In this document: positions 7,928 to 17,400 of the stretch, in pieces
How the letters are laid out: every line of letters starts with the position of its first letter
Position numbering within the stretch: the first letter of the stretch is position 1
From: JADJRG01 sp964474905
GTDB lineage: Bacteria; Myxococcota_A; Polyangia; Nannocystales; Nannocystaceae
Assembly: GCA_964474905.1 (NCBI GenBank)
Contig: CAYYUP010000019.1
Span: forward strand, 1-64,000
DNA length: 64,000 nt
Reading direction: 5' to 3'
Notes under the pieces: model-generated
Databases searched by the model: none
The model's input: only the letters and a program-made list of their open reading frames with translations
Told to the model about the DNA's origin: nothing
Made by a program: the position numbers and the translations under genes

Positions 7928-9391
7928 ATGTTGCGTGCGATCGCCCCTCTTGCCACTACGTTTGTTTGTTTCGCTGGGTTCACTAGTTTCAGCGCTGATG
8001 CGGTCGCGGATGGGCCCGATGGTCAGCTCCTCTTCGGCCAGCCGGTGGCCGAGACGGCAGAGCTCAGCGAGCAACAAATCGAGGAGCGGCGTCTACATCT
8101 TGAGGCGATGTTTGAGGAGAAAGGTTGGGAGCAGCACGGCGATGTCATCGGTCCGGCCGAGCTCTTTGCGGATCCCGATCCCGATGCAGCCCAGGCTGCC
8201 GATTGGAGCTACCCACCGCACCGGGCCACGATCTTCTTAAACTTCTTTGGCGGCGAGATGACCAACGGCCAAAACGCCTCCCTGATGCAATCTGGCTGCA
8301 TCATGGGCACGGTGCAGTACCCGGGTTTTACCGGCGGTGAAGCCAAGGCATTGGCGATTATCGAGACTTTCGAGAGCAAGCTCGAGCCCTACGGAGTCCG
8401 GGTCGCCTACGAGAAGGCACCGCCGCCCGAGCTGCCCTACCAGATGGTGATGATGGGCGGTCGACCCACCGACGTCGGCTTTGGTGGCGGCACGCTCGGG
8501 GTCTCGTGCAGCAGCGATTGCGGCGATCGTTGGTGGCGGGATACGACCCTCGCCTTCACGGCGGCCTCCAATCAAGTCAACATCATCGCGACGACCGCTC
8601 TACAGGAGGCCGCCCACGCCTTTGGGCTCGGGCATATCGACGGTCAAAACATGATCATGTACCCCTACGCGACCTCCGGCAATAAGGTCTGGGCGCAGGG
8701 GTGCACCAAATACAATGCCTCCACTGGAGGCATCAATTGTAAGCCGACCCACGACATTTGGTGCGGCGGCGGAGCCCAAGATGACAACGCCGAGTTGCTC
8801 GCTTACTTCGGCGCCAACGGTCCCGATACAGAGCCGCCGGTGGTCGAGATCCTCTCCCCAGAGGACGGCCTAGAGCTCGCGCCAGGCTCCGATGTGACAG
8901 TGACCGCCGAGATCACCGACAACTACGACGGTGCCGGCTGGAAAATCATGATCTACAAGGATGGCGAGCTCGTCGACGATCGGCCGTCCTTTGTTTTTGA
9001 AAAGGAGTGGGGCCTTGCCGGGTTGCCCGAGGGCACCTATCTCCTGCGGGTTCAGGCGATCGATCACGATCGCAACATCGCCGCCGACGAGATCACGATC
9101 TACGTCGGTACGCCGCCCCAAACCACGGACTCCGCAGGCACAGACTCGGACTCCGAAGGCACAGACTCCGAAGGCACAGACTCCGAAGGTTCGGACTCCA
9201 ATGGTTCGGAGTCCGAGGGCAGTGGTACGGAGAGCAGTGGCGGCAGCTCGGGCTCGAGCGAAACCGGAGGCGAGACCGGTGCACTCGATGAAGATGAGGG
9301 ATGCGCCTGTGTCAGCTCCGAGCGCCCGGCCTCTGGGGGTCTTTGGTTGCTCGCGGGTCTGCTCGGTCTACTCGGCCGGCGTCGCCGTTGA
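7928..9391 (+). CDS. Metzincin-like secreted protein with MYXO-CTERM tail; active-site His is Gln
   Basis: 487 aa from ATG 7928, where a signal peptide begins; the frame open from 7847 adds an unlikely extension. The region around residues 95-320 is metzincin-like: residues 226-236 read QEAAHAFGLGH followed by ID, matching HExxHxxGxxHxD exactly in spacing but with Gln226 replacing the first zinc-binding His. A Met-turn-like MIMYPYAT follows. From about 330 there is an Ig-like/PKD-type domain, then a repetitive Thr/Asp/Ser/Glu/Gly linker. The end has GCACV, a Leu-rich TM helix and RRRR, the MYXO-CTERM layout for sorting to the surface. The fold and spacing argue for metalloprotease ancestry; activity is doubtful. 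Confidence 0.8.
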   Translation: MLRAIAPLATTFVCFAGFTSFSADAVADGPDGQLLFGQPVAETAELSEQQIEERRLHLEAMFEEKGWEQHGDVIGPAELFADPDPDAAQAADWSYPPHRATIFLNFFGGEMTNGQNASLMQSGCIMGTVQYPGFTGGEAKALAIIETFESKLEPYGVRVAYEKAPPPELPYQMVMMGGRPTDVGFGGGTLGVSCSSDCGDRWWRDTTLAFTAASNQVNIIATTALQEAAHAFGLGHIDGQNMIMYPYATSGNKVWAQGCTKYNASTGGINCKPTHDIWCGGGAQDDNAELLAYFGANGPDTEPPVVEILSPEDGLELAPGSDVTVTAEITDNYDGAGWKIMIYKDGELVDDRPSFVFEKEWGLAGLPEGTYLLRVQAIDHDRNIAADEITIYVGTPPQTTDSAGTDSDSEGTDSEGTDSEGSDSNGSESEGSGTESSGGSSGSSETGGETGALDEDEGCACVSSERPASGGLWLLAGLLGLLGRRRR

Positions 9392-9400
9392 GCCGGTCGC

Positions 9401-10726
9401 TCAATCTTTTTTAAGACAGGCCTCGGGACTGGTTACGGACCGGTTTCGGGGCTTTTCTTCTGGATCGGGGCTGGGCTTCGACGTTTTGGTGATCGTGCCC
9501 AGGCGCCAGCCGATGACCATCCAGGCGAGGGCTAGGGGGGCGGTGAGGCCTGCGATCGCGCCGAGGCCGAGACCCAAGGCGGAGAGCCCTGCGAAGGCCC
9601 ATCCTGCGAGCGCATCACCGCCGCGATAGACCACGGTGTCGATCAGGCTCTTCGCCTTGTAGCGGGTGGAGCGGGGCAGCGCGGTGAAGAGCACCTCGCG
9701 GGCAGGTTTGGCGAGGGCGTAGTTGGTCGCCCTGCGGATCACTTGGAGGCCGACGAGCACCGCGAGAACCGGCGCGAAACCCAAGGCGCTGAGTCCTAGA
9801 GCGGTGATCAGGGGCAGCGATGTGAGTGCGAAGGCGAGGCCCAGGCGGTGGAGCAGGCGTCCGGTCAGCAGCGCCTGTGCGGCCAACGAGAGGGTGTTGA
9901 CCGCGATGTCGAGGCCGGCGAGCACGGCTGTCCGTGAGCTGTCGTCGTGGAAGCTGCGTTCGATCAGGGTTTCCTGTTCGAAGTAGACGACCGTCGAGGT
10001 TGTCGTCATCAACAGGAGATAGACGCAGAGGCCGGCGAGCGCCGGTGTTTTGAGGATCTGCTGCAGGCCTTCGAAGGGGCCACCACCGAGGGGCTCGCCG
10101 TCGCCTGGGAGCGCGTGCTCGGCTGTGCTCTGCCAGAGCGGACGACCGACGACGAGCGCGATCAGCAGCATCAACGCGGCGATCAGCAGCAGATGGTCGG
10201 CAACCAGGAAGGTCGCGACCAGGGCGGCGATGCTCGGACCCACGAGCGCACCGACGGAGCCACCAAAGGCGACGAGCCCGAAGAGGCGGCTGGCCTCGGC
10301 GGTTCGCATGCGGTCGGTGAGAACCGACCAGAGCATCGACACGGCGATCAGGTTGAAGATCGAGATCCAGACGAAAAACCCGTAGGAGGTCCAGAGACGG
10401 GGTCCGAATTGCAGCCCGAGCCAGAGGCCCGTGAGTACCAACGCGCAGACGCCGTAGACCGCTTGGATCAGGCGAGCGCGGCCGAGGCGAGCCGATGCCC
10501 AGCCGATCAGCGGTGCTGCGATGAGCATACCGACAAAGGTCGCCGTAAAGAGCCAGGGCAGTTTATCGGCCCCGCCTGAGATGCCCAGAGCGTCGCGGAG
10601 TGGCCGCAGCATGTAGTTGGCGGTGAGGATGAGCGCGTACACCGAAGCCGCGCGCAGGACGAGGCCACGCTCCTCTGGGCGGAGCCCAAAGAGGCGGTCA
10701 AGTGCGTGCTCGGACCGTTTTTTCAT
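9401..10726 (-). CDS. MFS-type multi-TM transporter, NTP/NDP exchanger-like
   Basis: 441 aa, about 12 hydrophobic helices, ATG start at 10726. The opening (RLFGLRPEERGLVLRAASVY, then NYMLRPLRDALG) is characteristic of bacterial MFS proteins often named NTP/NDP exchange (Npt/TlcA-like) transporters. In free-living bacteria members of this group are mostly uncharacterised, so nucleotide transport should not be assumed. Its 3' end is 9 bp from the convergent MYXO-CTERM gene. Confidence 0.75.
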   Translation of the reverse strand: MKKRSEHALDRLFGLRPEERGLVLRAASVYALILTANYMLRPLRDALGISGGADKLPWLFTATFVGMLIAAPLIGWASARLGRARLIQAVYGVCALVLTGLWLGLQFGPRLWTSYGFFVWISIFNLIAVSMLWSVLTDRMRTAEASRLFGLVAFGGSVGALVGPSIAALVATFLVADHLLLIAALMLLIALVVGRPLWQSTAEHALPGDGEPLGGGPFEGLQQILKTPALAGLCVYLLLMTTTSTVVYFEQETLIERSFHDDSSRTAVLAGLDIAVNTLSLAAQALLTGRLLHRLGLAFALTSLPLITALGLSALGFAPVLAVLVGLQVIRRATNYALAKPAREVLFTALPRSTRYKAKSLIDTVVYRGGDALAGWAFAGLSALGLGLGAIAGLTAPLALAWMVIGWRLGTITKTSKPSPDPEEKPRNRSVTSPEACLKKD

Positions 10727-10801
10727 CGACGTTCTTGGGCTCGGGCGAGAAGTCTTGCAGGGGCTGAAACATTCTCGCTCATGGCAGTAGTCTGAGTCGA
10801 C

Positions 10802-12049
10802 ATGGGGCTCCAGCGTCGACTTTTTCTCTCCGGTTCTCTCTGCGCATCGTTGGCGGCACTGGCCTCCTGTCGACCGCGCGTTGAGGTGCTCAGTGAGGTG
10901 CCTGGTTCGGATTCTGCGGTGCCTGCGGGGGGCGATGCAAAGCCCACAAAGACGCTCCTAGTGCTCGGCGGCACCGGGTTTCTCGGGCCCCACGTCGTCG
11001 AGGCGGCGCTCGCTCGCGGGTATACGGTCACGCTCTTCAACCGGGGCAAGACCAACCCGCATCTCTTCCCGAAGCTCGAGAAGCTCCGCGGCGATCGTGA
11101 CGGTGGGCTCGATGAGCTGGCCGCGGCGATCGCAGGCGGCCGCCGATTTGATGTGGTGCTCGACACTTCGGGGTATGTGCCGCGGATCGTGCGAGCCTCG
11201 GCCGAGTTGCTCGCTCCGGCGGTCGATCATTACATTTTCATCTCGAGTATCTCGGTCTACGCGACCCCCAAGGTGCACGGGCTCGATGAGACTGCTGCGG
11301 TCGCTGTGCTCGAGGACGCTGCGGTCGAGGAGATCACCGGCGAGACTTACGGTCCGTTAAAGGCGCTCTGCGAGGCGGCGGCGGAGGAGGTGATGCCGGG
11401 GCGGGTCACCACCGTGCGGCCCGGTCTCATCGTCGGTCCTGGGGATCCGACCGATCGCTACACCTACTGGCCCGCTCGCGTCGCCCGTGGCGGTCCGATG
11501 GTGGCCCCTGGAAGCCCCCAAGACCCGGTCCAGTACATCGACGTGCGAGACCTCGCCGACTGGCTCACCGTCTGCATGGAGCGCCGCCATCTCGGCATCT
11601 ACAACGCGGTGGGCCGAGCTTCGCAAACGACGATCGGTGCCCTCATCGACGCGTGTCTGGAGGCTGCTGGCGGCGATGCCCAGCCGGTGTGGATCGACGC
11701 CGCCTTCCTCGAGGAGCACGAGGTGATGCCCTGGGTGCACATGCCGGTGTGGGTGCCGCCCAGCGGTGAAGACGGTGGCCTGACCCAAGTTTCGATCGCC
11801 AAGGCATTGGCACTGGGGTTGAGCTTTCGCCCTGCCCGTGAAACCGCCGCGGATACGCTCGCATACTGGCGTGCGCTCCCCGAGGAGCGGCGAGCGGAGC
11901 CGAAGGCGGGCCTTGATTCGGCGAAGGAGGCGGAGGTGCTCGCCGCCTGGCGGGCGCGGCCGAATTCCGGGGCCAAGCGGGCGGAGCTTTGGGGTCTCCA
12001 TCGACCGAGTGCGTGCCGTGCGGCTCGTTGTTCAGTCGTCGGGGCCTGA
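10802..12049 (+). CDS. NAD-dependent epimerase/dehydratase family lipoprotein, probably Tat-exported
   Basis: 415 aa extended SDR. The N-terminus MGLQRRLFLSG has a twin-arginine-like motif and is followed by lipobox LASC (Cys23), so the cofactor-binding enzyme is probably exported folded and lipid-anchored. Rossmann motif GGTGFLG is at 56-62; SSISVY and YGPLK (near residue 184) give the Ser and Tyr-x3-Lys catalytic elements; VRPGLIVGPGDPTDRY follows. It belongs with the isoflavone-reductase/epimerase-like proteins often seen with Tat signals. The substrate is unknown. It faces the MFS gene across a 75-bp divergent interval. Confidence 0.82.
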   Translation: MGLQRRLFLSGSLCASLAALASCRPRVEVLSEVPGSDSAVPAGGDAKPTKTLLVLGGTGFLGPHVVEAALARGYTVTLFNRGKTNPHLFPKLEKLRGDRDGGLDELAAAIAGGRRFDVVLDTSGYVPRIVRASAELLAPAVDHYIFISSISVYATPKVHGLDETAAVAVLEDAAVEEITGETYGPLKALCEAAAEEVMPGRVTTVRPGLIVGPGDPTDRYTYWPARVARGGPMVAPGSPQDPVQYIDVRDLADWLTVCMERRHLGIYNAVGRASQTTIGALIDACLEAAGGDAQPVWIDAAFLEEHEVMPWVHMPVWVPPSGEDGGLTQVSIAKALALGLSFRPARETAADTLAYWRALPEERRAEPKAGLDSAKEAEVLAAWRARPNSGAKRAELWGLHRPSACRAARCSVVGA

Positions 12050-12101
12050 TACGATCGCCGCGAGCCCCGCGGGTGGGCGAGCGCGCAGCAGCTCAATAGC
12101 T

Positions 12102-12133
12102 AAAAAAAAAGGGCCCCCGGTAAAGGGGCCCTT
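12102..12133 (-). terminator. Rho-independent terminator of the globin-like lipoprotein gene
   Basis: A 9-bp perfect stem (12109-12117 with 12125-12133, loop of 7) is followed, on the minus strand, by nine T residues (12110-12102). It lies about 30 bp beyond the stop of the minus-strand gene and is the clearest intrinsic terminator in the window. Confidence 0.9.
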
Positions 12134-12164
12134 GGGCGCTCACAGGGAGCTGTGAGCTTGATGT

Positions 12165-13973
12165 TTAGGGGCAGCCGATCGGCTCGGAGACGTCGAAGCC
12201 GAGCCTGATCATGTCGATCGTGCCGGTGTCGCCACCGCCCGAGTCGCCGACACAGACCTGCCAGGTGCCGACGACATCCATCCCGAGGAAGTCGGAGAAG
12301 TTCACGCCCGGGCCCTTGCCTGGGTTGCCGAAGTACTCGCAGATGTCGTCATCTGCACAGATGTTGTGGAGGCTTTGGTTGGGGTCTTTGCCCATCTTCT
12401 CGGCATCGGCCCCGAAGCTGTCGTTGTAGGAGATTGACGAGCCTGTGACCAGGTTCGCCGAATCGCCGCAGCAGCCACCGCCGTCGTCGGCGGCCTCGTC
12501 CAGGTCGGGACGGCTGAGCACGGTGACGACGGAGTCATCGGGGGCGATGACCTTGATCGTCAAGTCGCCAACCCAGCTATGGGACATCGCGATCTCGAGG
12601 GTCAAGTCGTTGAAGATCTTGAACTCATCGCCGGGATCAAGGACCTCGAGCGTCGTGCAGGCCATGCTGCCCAACGAACCATCGTAGTTGTTGTCCGGGA
12701 CGCCCAATCCGAGGCCCTCTTCGAGCGCCTCGAGCTGCTGGACGTTGATGCCCGGGCAGTTGAGGGGATCGGAGACGATATCGGTGCACATCGGGCCGAG
12801 GACGCCGAGGATGGCCGCTTGGTCCTCATCGGTCACACCTGCGGTGGTCATTGCCGTCACCAGGTCGTTCACCAGGGCGGCGAAGTCGACGACCGTGACC
12901 GGGGAGTCCATGTCGTCGATCATGCCGGCGTGTGTCGTGCACATGTCCATGCACTGGTTGTCGAGGGCAACGCCCATGTCGATGCCGGGTCCGGGCGAGT
13001 CGACCTCTTGGCTGTAGAGGATCGGGCCGTCGATCGACGAGACCTGCCTTGTAAGACAGGTATTGAGTCGGTCGAAGTCGGACATGCCGAAGAAGCCGTT
13101 GATCTCCGGGTCCATGGCGACGTTGTCGACGAAGGAATCGGTCTCGCCGGGCTTACCGATGAGGCTCAGGATCGCGGGCTTACGGCCGACACGCTGGTAG
13201 ACGGTGGCGTCGTCCGTGGCGTCCTCGATGATGTCCGGGGCCATGCTGCCGAGGATGTCGATGATCGCCGCTTTGTCCTCGTCGGTGAGGTCGGGGGCGT
13301 TGTTGGTCTGATGATCGTCGAGCGCCAGGCTGTAGTCGGTGGCGAGGTCGCCGAAGTCCTGGGTCGAGATGCCCATGCCGGCGTGGGTGGTGAGCATGTC
13401 CATGCAGTCGTAGACCACATCGGGGCAGCCGGCGGCCTCGCCGATCTGCTTGTCTAGGCAGCCGAGGAAGCTGGCGCCGTCGACATCATCGTTTAGGAAG
13501 TAGCCGTTGATCTTTTGATCGTTCAGGACCTTGCTGACGAAGTCGGCGTTGAGGAGGCTGATGCCCGCCATCTCGCCGAGCCGCAGGCAGAGCGTCGACT
13601 CGAGGGGCACACACATGCCCTCGGTGCACATCTCGCCATCGGCGCAGTCCTCGTTATTCACGCACTCTGGGCCGGTCGTCGTTGTGGTCGTCGTGTCGGT
13701 TGCGGTGACATCGGTATCGGTCGTGGGACCGGTGGTGTCGCTGTCGGTACCGGTCTCGGACTCGGTGGTCATCATCGTCGTCGACGATGTCGTGAGCGTC
13801 GTGTTGGTAGTGTTGGTGGTGTTGGTGGTGTTAGTGGTCGTGCCGGTTTCGCTGTCAGTCTCGGTATCCGAGCTGGTGTCCGAGTCGGTGCCGGTGGCGA
13901 CGATATCGTCGCCGACACAGCCAGTTAACATGAATCCAAGGCAAAGCAGGGTAGGGAAGCGTGCGCGTCTCAT
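12165..13973 (-). CDS. Lipoprotein with two truncated-globin-like domains and a C-terminal P domain
   Basis: 602 aa. Lipobox LTGC (Cys19) is followed by a Thr/Ser/Asp linker to about residue 102 and a short Cys-rich knot (C104-C121). Residues about 128-250 and 258-400 are two related units that read like group I truncated haemoglobins: DFVSKVLNDQKINGYF/SFVDNVAMDPEINGFF, then a motif with a proximal-type His (THAGMGIS, His197; THAGMIDD, His348), then a DF..L helix and a LG.MAPDI/LGPMCTDI end. The distal B10 Tyr is Val in both (Val146, Val282). Residues about 440-595 resemble a proprotein-convertase P domain (SHSWVGDLTIKVIAP ... GTWQVCVGD). Start is supported by GGAGG upstream. A lipid-anchored extracellular haem or gas-binding protein is possible; haem binding is unproven. 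Confidence 0.75.
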   Translation of the reverse strand: MRRARFPTLLCLGFMLTGCVGDDIVATGTDSDTSSDTETDSETGTTTNTTNTTNTTNTTLTTSSTTMMTTESETGTDSDTTGPTTDTDVTATDTTTTTTTGPECVNNEDCADGEMCTEGMCVPLESTLCLRLGEMAGISLLNADFVSKVLNDQKINGYFLNDDVDGASFLGCLDKQIGEAAGCPDVVYDCMDMLTTHAGMGISTQDFGDLATDYSLALDDHQTNNAPDLTDEDKAAIIDILGSMAPDIIEDATDDATVYQRVGRKPAILSLIGKPGETDSFVDNVAMDPEINGFFGMSDFDRLNTCLTRQVSSIDGPILYSQEVDSPGPGIDMGVALDNQCMDMCTTHAGMIDDMDSPVTVVDFAALVNDLVTAMTTAGVTDEDQAAILGVLGPMCTDIVSDPLNCPGINVQQLEALEEGLGLGVPDNNYDGSLGSMACTTLEVLDPGDEFKIFNDLTLEIAMSHSWVGDLTIKVIAPDDSVVTVLSRPDLDEAADDGGGCCGDSANLVTGSSISYNDSFGADAEKMGKDPNQSLHNICADDDICEYFGNPGKGPGVNFSDFLGMDVVGTWQVCVGDSGGGDTGTIDMIRLGFDVSEPIGCP

Positions 13974-14400
13974 CGTCCTAGTTCCTCCAAAAGTCGAAGA
14001 CGACTATATCAGGGCAATCGGCCTGAGCTTCAAGTTGAAAGTACATGGAAAGTGAATCCTGCTTGGAGGGTTCGGACCTCTGCATAGGTGCCCCTGGCGC
14101 GCGGACCCGGCCAGTAAAGAGGCTCGCTGTCGGCTCAAGAACGCACTGTGGCACTATTGAGCGCCCACGGAACACGGATCCTAATGGCGTAGTGGCACGA
14201 TCGGGTCAATCGCTCGAATGCGAACCCTTTCGGACATGTTCTTTTGGACATATGCACTGAGGTAACCAAGCCGACGCTGGTGGTGGGGGAGTTTGCCCAC
14301 GTCTAGGGTCTGTGAACCACGGCGGCGTGGATCCTAAGGGGCACCTGTGCTCCGCGCTACTGTGCAGCTGCTTGCACGGCGATTCGGCGCGGCTCGGATT
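13974..14400. other. 427-bp intergenic region
   Basis: Between the globin-like lipoprotein gene start and the end of the DUF5682-type gene. Apart from the lipoprotein's candidate promoter at the left end I see no tRNA, convincing ORF or terminator. A 71-codon plus-strand frame (14045-14260) has no coding character. Confidence 0.6.
14003..14033 (-). promoter_or_regulatory. Candidate sigma-70-like promoter for the globin-like lipoprotein
   Basis: On the minus strand TTGAAG (14033-14028), 19 bp, then TATAGT (14008-14003), about 30 bp before the start codon, with a GGAGG ribosome site between. The spacing is longer than ideal. Confidence 0.3.
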
Positions 14401-17400
14401 TTAGGAGGCGTCGACGATGCGCCGGGCGAGGGCGTCGAGGGTCGCGGGGTGCTCGGCGAGCAGCCGCGCGAGCGCCGAGGGTGCACCGGCATCAGCCGGC
14501 GAGCCTGGCACGGCGGTGACCTCGAGAGCTGTCCATGCGACGTCGAGGCCTAGACGGACAGCGAGGGCGTCGAGGCTCGCGGGCTGCTCACGCATGAGCT
14601 CGGCGAGCGCAGATTCCGTTGGCGAGAGCTGCGAAGAGGGACTGGCTGCAGCGCCGGGCGCTTTGTCCTCGGCCACCTCGAGGTCGGGCAGTTGACGCTC
14701 CCAGGGAGCCTGCCAGGCCGGTAGCTCGCCGAGTCCGCGGGGGAAGGCGAGCCCCGCCTCGCGCACGAGCGTCTGCATGAGCTGGGTGCCGAGCGGCCGC
14801 AGTGTGACCACGAGCGTCGGCAACCACGGCACCAGAACCTCGTCGGGCAGCAGTGCAAAGGCCCGCGAGAGCAGCTCGACCGCCAGCCGTGAGATCCGCG
14901 GCGTGAACTCCAAGGCGAGCAGGAAGCCAGCCATGTACTCGGGAAAGGCCGGCAGCAGCAGGGCGTTGCCCATCAGGTGGAGGAATTCTTCGCGGATCGA
15001 ATCTTCGGTGCGCAGGCCGACGATCCACTCGGCGGCCCAGAGAAGCGAGATTTTGGCGGGGTCTTCGGGTTCTGCTTGGCCGAGGGCGATCAGCAGCTGG
15101 CTGCGTTCACAGCCCATCGACAGCGCCAGCGACTCCTGGGTGAAGATGAAGGCCAGCATCGACGACAGCTGCTTGGGAGCGCAGCCGCGGTCGGCGAAGG
15201 CGAAGGGCAGCAGCGTCGTGTAGTGGCGGTAGCCGGTGGAGACAAAGCCCTTGATCCACTGCGGCAGACCGATCGTCCGGTAGTAGTGCACCAGGGCACG
15301 GACCCGCTGGAAAATCTCAGGCGCGTCGGCGGCTCCGACCTCGCTCTTTAGAAGGTCGGTCGCTCGCAGGCCGAGCTCGCGGGTGAGGCGGCCGCTCTTG
15401 AGGTAGAGGATCGAATCCTCGGCGGACTTGAGGGCGCTGGTCGCCCGCGCCGTGGTCTTGTAGGCGCTTTTTTTGAGCTTGCGCTCGAGAACCTGCTCGA
15501 TCGTCATGCCCTCGTAGCCGAGCTGGATCAGCGACGATTGGTGCTTGCCGACGGCGATGTCCCAGGACTCTTGCTTGGGTTTATGACCGAGGCTGCGCTC
15601 GCCCATGATCGGCCGAACGTCGAGTCCGAGGTAGCGCAGCCGCCAGAGCAGATCGGAGGCCGGCAGCAGCTCTGGGTGGCTGTGGATATCGAGCAGGGCG
15701 CGCTGGATCCGGTTTGATTTGAGGTCGACGCCGAGGATGCCCAGGCGGTCGTAGACGTCTTGAGCGAGCGGCGGCAGCGACTCGTAGCCGACCCGCCCCA
15801 AACGATCACCGCCGAGAAGGATCTGGCAGATGCGCTGGATCGTGCGCCGCCGCGGCGTGCGGTCTTTTTCGAGGCAGGTGATCGCGGCGTCTTGAAAGTC
15901 GTAGGGCGTGGGGTGCGGGCGATCGCGGAGGTTGGCGAGCAGGTTGGCCGTGTGGTGAATGGCGATGGTATCGGCGGTCGATGCCATGTAGCCGTTCTTG
16001 CGGGCGAGACGGACAATGTCGACGCACCAGCGCATCAGCTGCTCGTCATCGGCGGCGATAAAGGCCGGCGGACGGCTGAGAAAATCGCCGAGCGCAGCGT
16101 TGATATCCGCCGGCTCTGTGGGCTCGGACGACGCAATTCCCTGGGTTGTCGTGGACTCGGCGGCATTGGCCTTCGTCTTCGCGAAGCTCTTTGCCGCCGT
16201 CATGGCGGCGGTTGTGGCCATCTTCCGAACGGAAGTCTTCGCGGATTTTTTCTTTGTTGCCTTCTTTTTTTTCTTGGCTGCGGCCGGGCTGGGGATTTTG
16301 AAGGGCTTGAGGCCGAGGGTGGAGAGGCCCTTTTCCCAGGTTGCCTTTGCCAGTGCGATCTCACCGGCGGGCAGACTAAATTGGTGCTCGATCGCTGCGT
16401 AGCTCGAGGGCACCAGCCCGTAAAACCACGGGGTTTCGGTGCGCGGCGTGATGGTCCATTCGGTCGTCGCATCCGCGCCGAATTCAGGGATCGGTGAAAC
16501 GGCGTGGATCGCCCCACAGACGTAGATAGCATCCTCTGGGGCGATATTATGGGTGCGAAGATACGACCGCATCTTTGCCCACATATAACGCTCGCGAGCG
16601 GCGTCCTGCTCGCGGTCCTGCTCGGTGATGCCGATCCTGCGGAGCAGCGAGCCGACCAAAAAGAAGACGTGGCGGTAGGTCTCGTAGTCGGCGGCGAGCG
16701 TCGGCGCTTCGACGTACTGGGTCCACCACTCGGAGTAGTGGCGAACCCGGGCGTTGCGCACCAGCACTTCGACAAACTCGTTAAACGTCGGCTCCATCGC
16801 GCCGATCTGCAGGCCGACGGCGCCGCCGTGCAGGTTTGCTGTGTCGCCGCTGGACTTGGCGGTGTCGTCGTCGTCGTCGTCGTCGTCTGCGCTCTCGTCC
16901 CGCTCCGCGTCTTCGATGCCCGGAGGAGGCCCTTCGCGCGGCATCCACTGGAACACGTGATCGACCGATCGATCGACAAAGACCAGCGGCGTCTCGGATT
17001 CGCGGCTAAAGGCGAGAGCCTGGTACTCGGCCGAGAATTGGGTGAGCGGTGCGACCAGGTTGAGCGGCGTCCACTCCGAGGGGAAGGCCGGGGATTCGGG
17101 CGCGTAGGCCTGGAGAGCGATCGGAAAGCGGCAGTGCTCGAGGCCCTCTAACGCGGCGCCGAGATCCTCGCAGCCCTCCATAAAAATCACCTTGGGCGGT
17201 CGCTCCCGCAGGCGGCGCAGCATGTGCAACGCGGAGGCCGGCGAGTGGTGTTTGACCGGGAAGATCTCGAGGGGCTCGGTGGCGGCCCGCTGCACGTCGT
17301 CGACCATCGCCCGCATCAGCTCGCCCAGGTGAGCGGCGTCGCCGACAAAGGTCGCGGCCGCGGCTTCCAGTTGCTCGCGGAGAGCGGCGAGCGACTGGCC

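Noticed and set aside
14101..14230. Possible tRNA or sigma-54 site (TGGCAC at two places)
   Set aside because: No cloverleaf or T-loop found; neither TGGCAC has a GC dinucleotide ten bases after GG.
14045..14260. 71-codon ORF in the 427-bp intergenic region
   Set aside because: No known domain, atypical composition, and it overlaps the likely promoter region of the lipoprotein.
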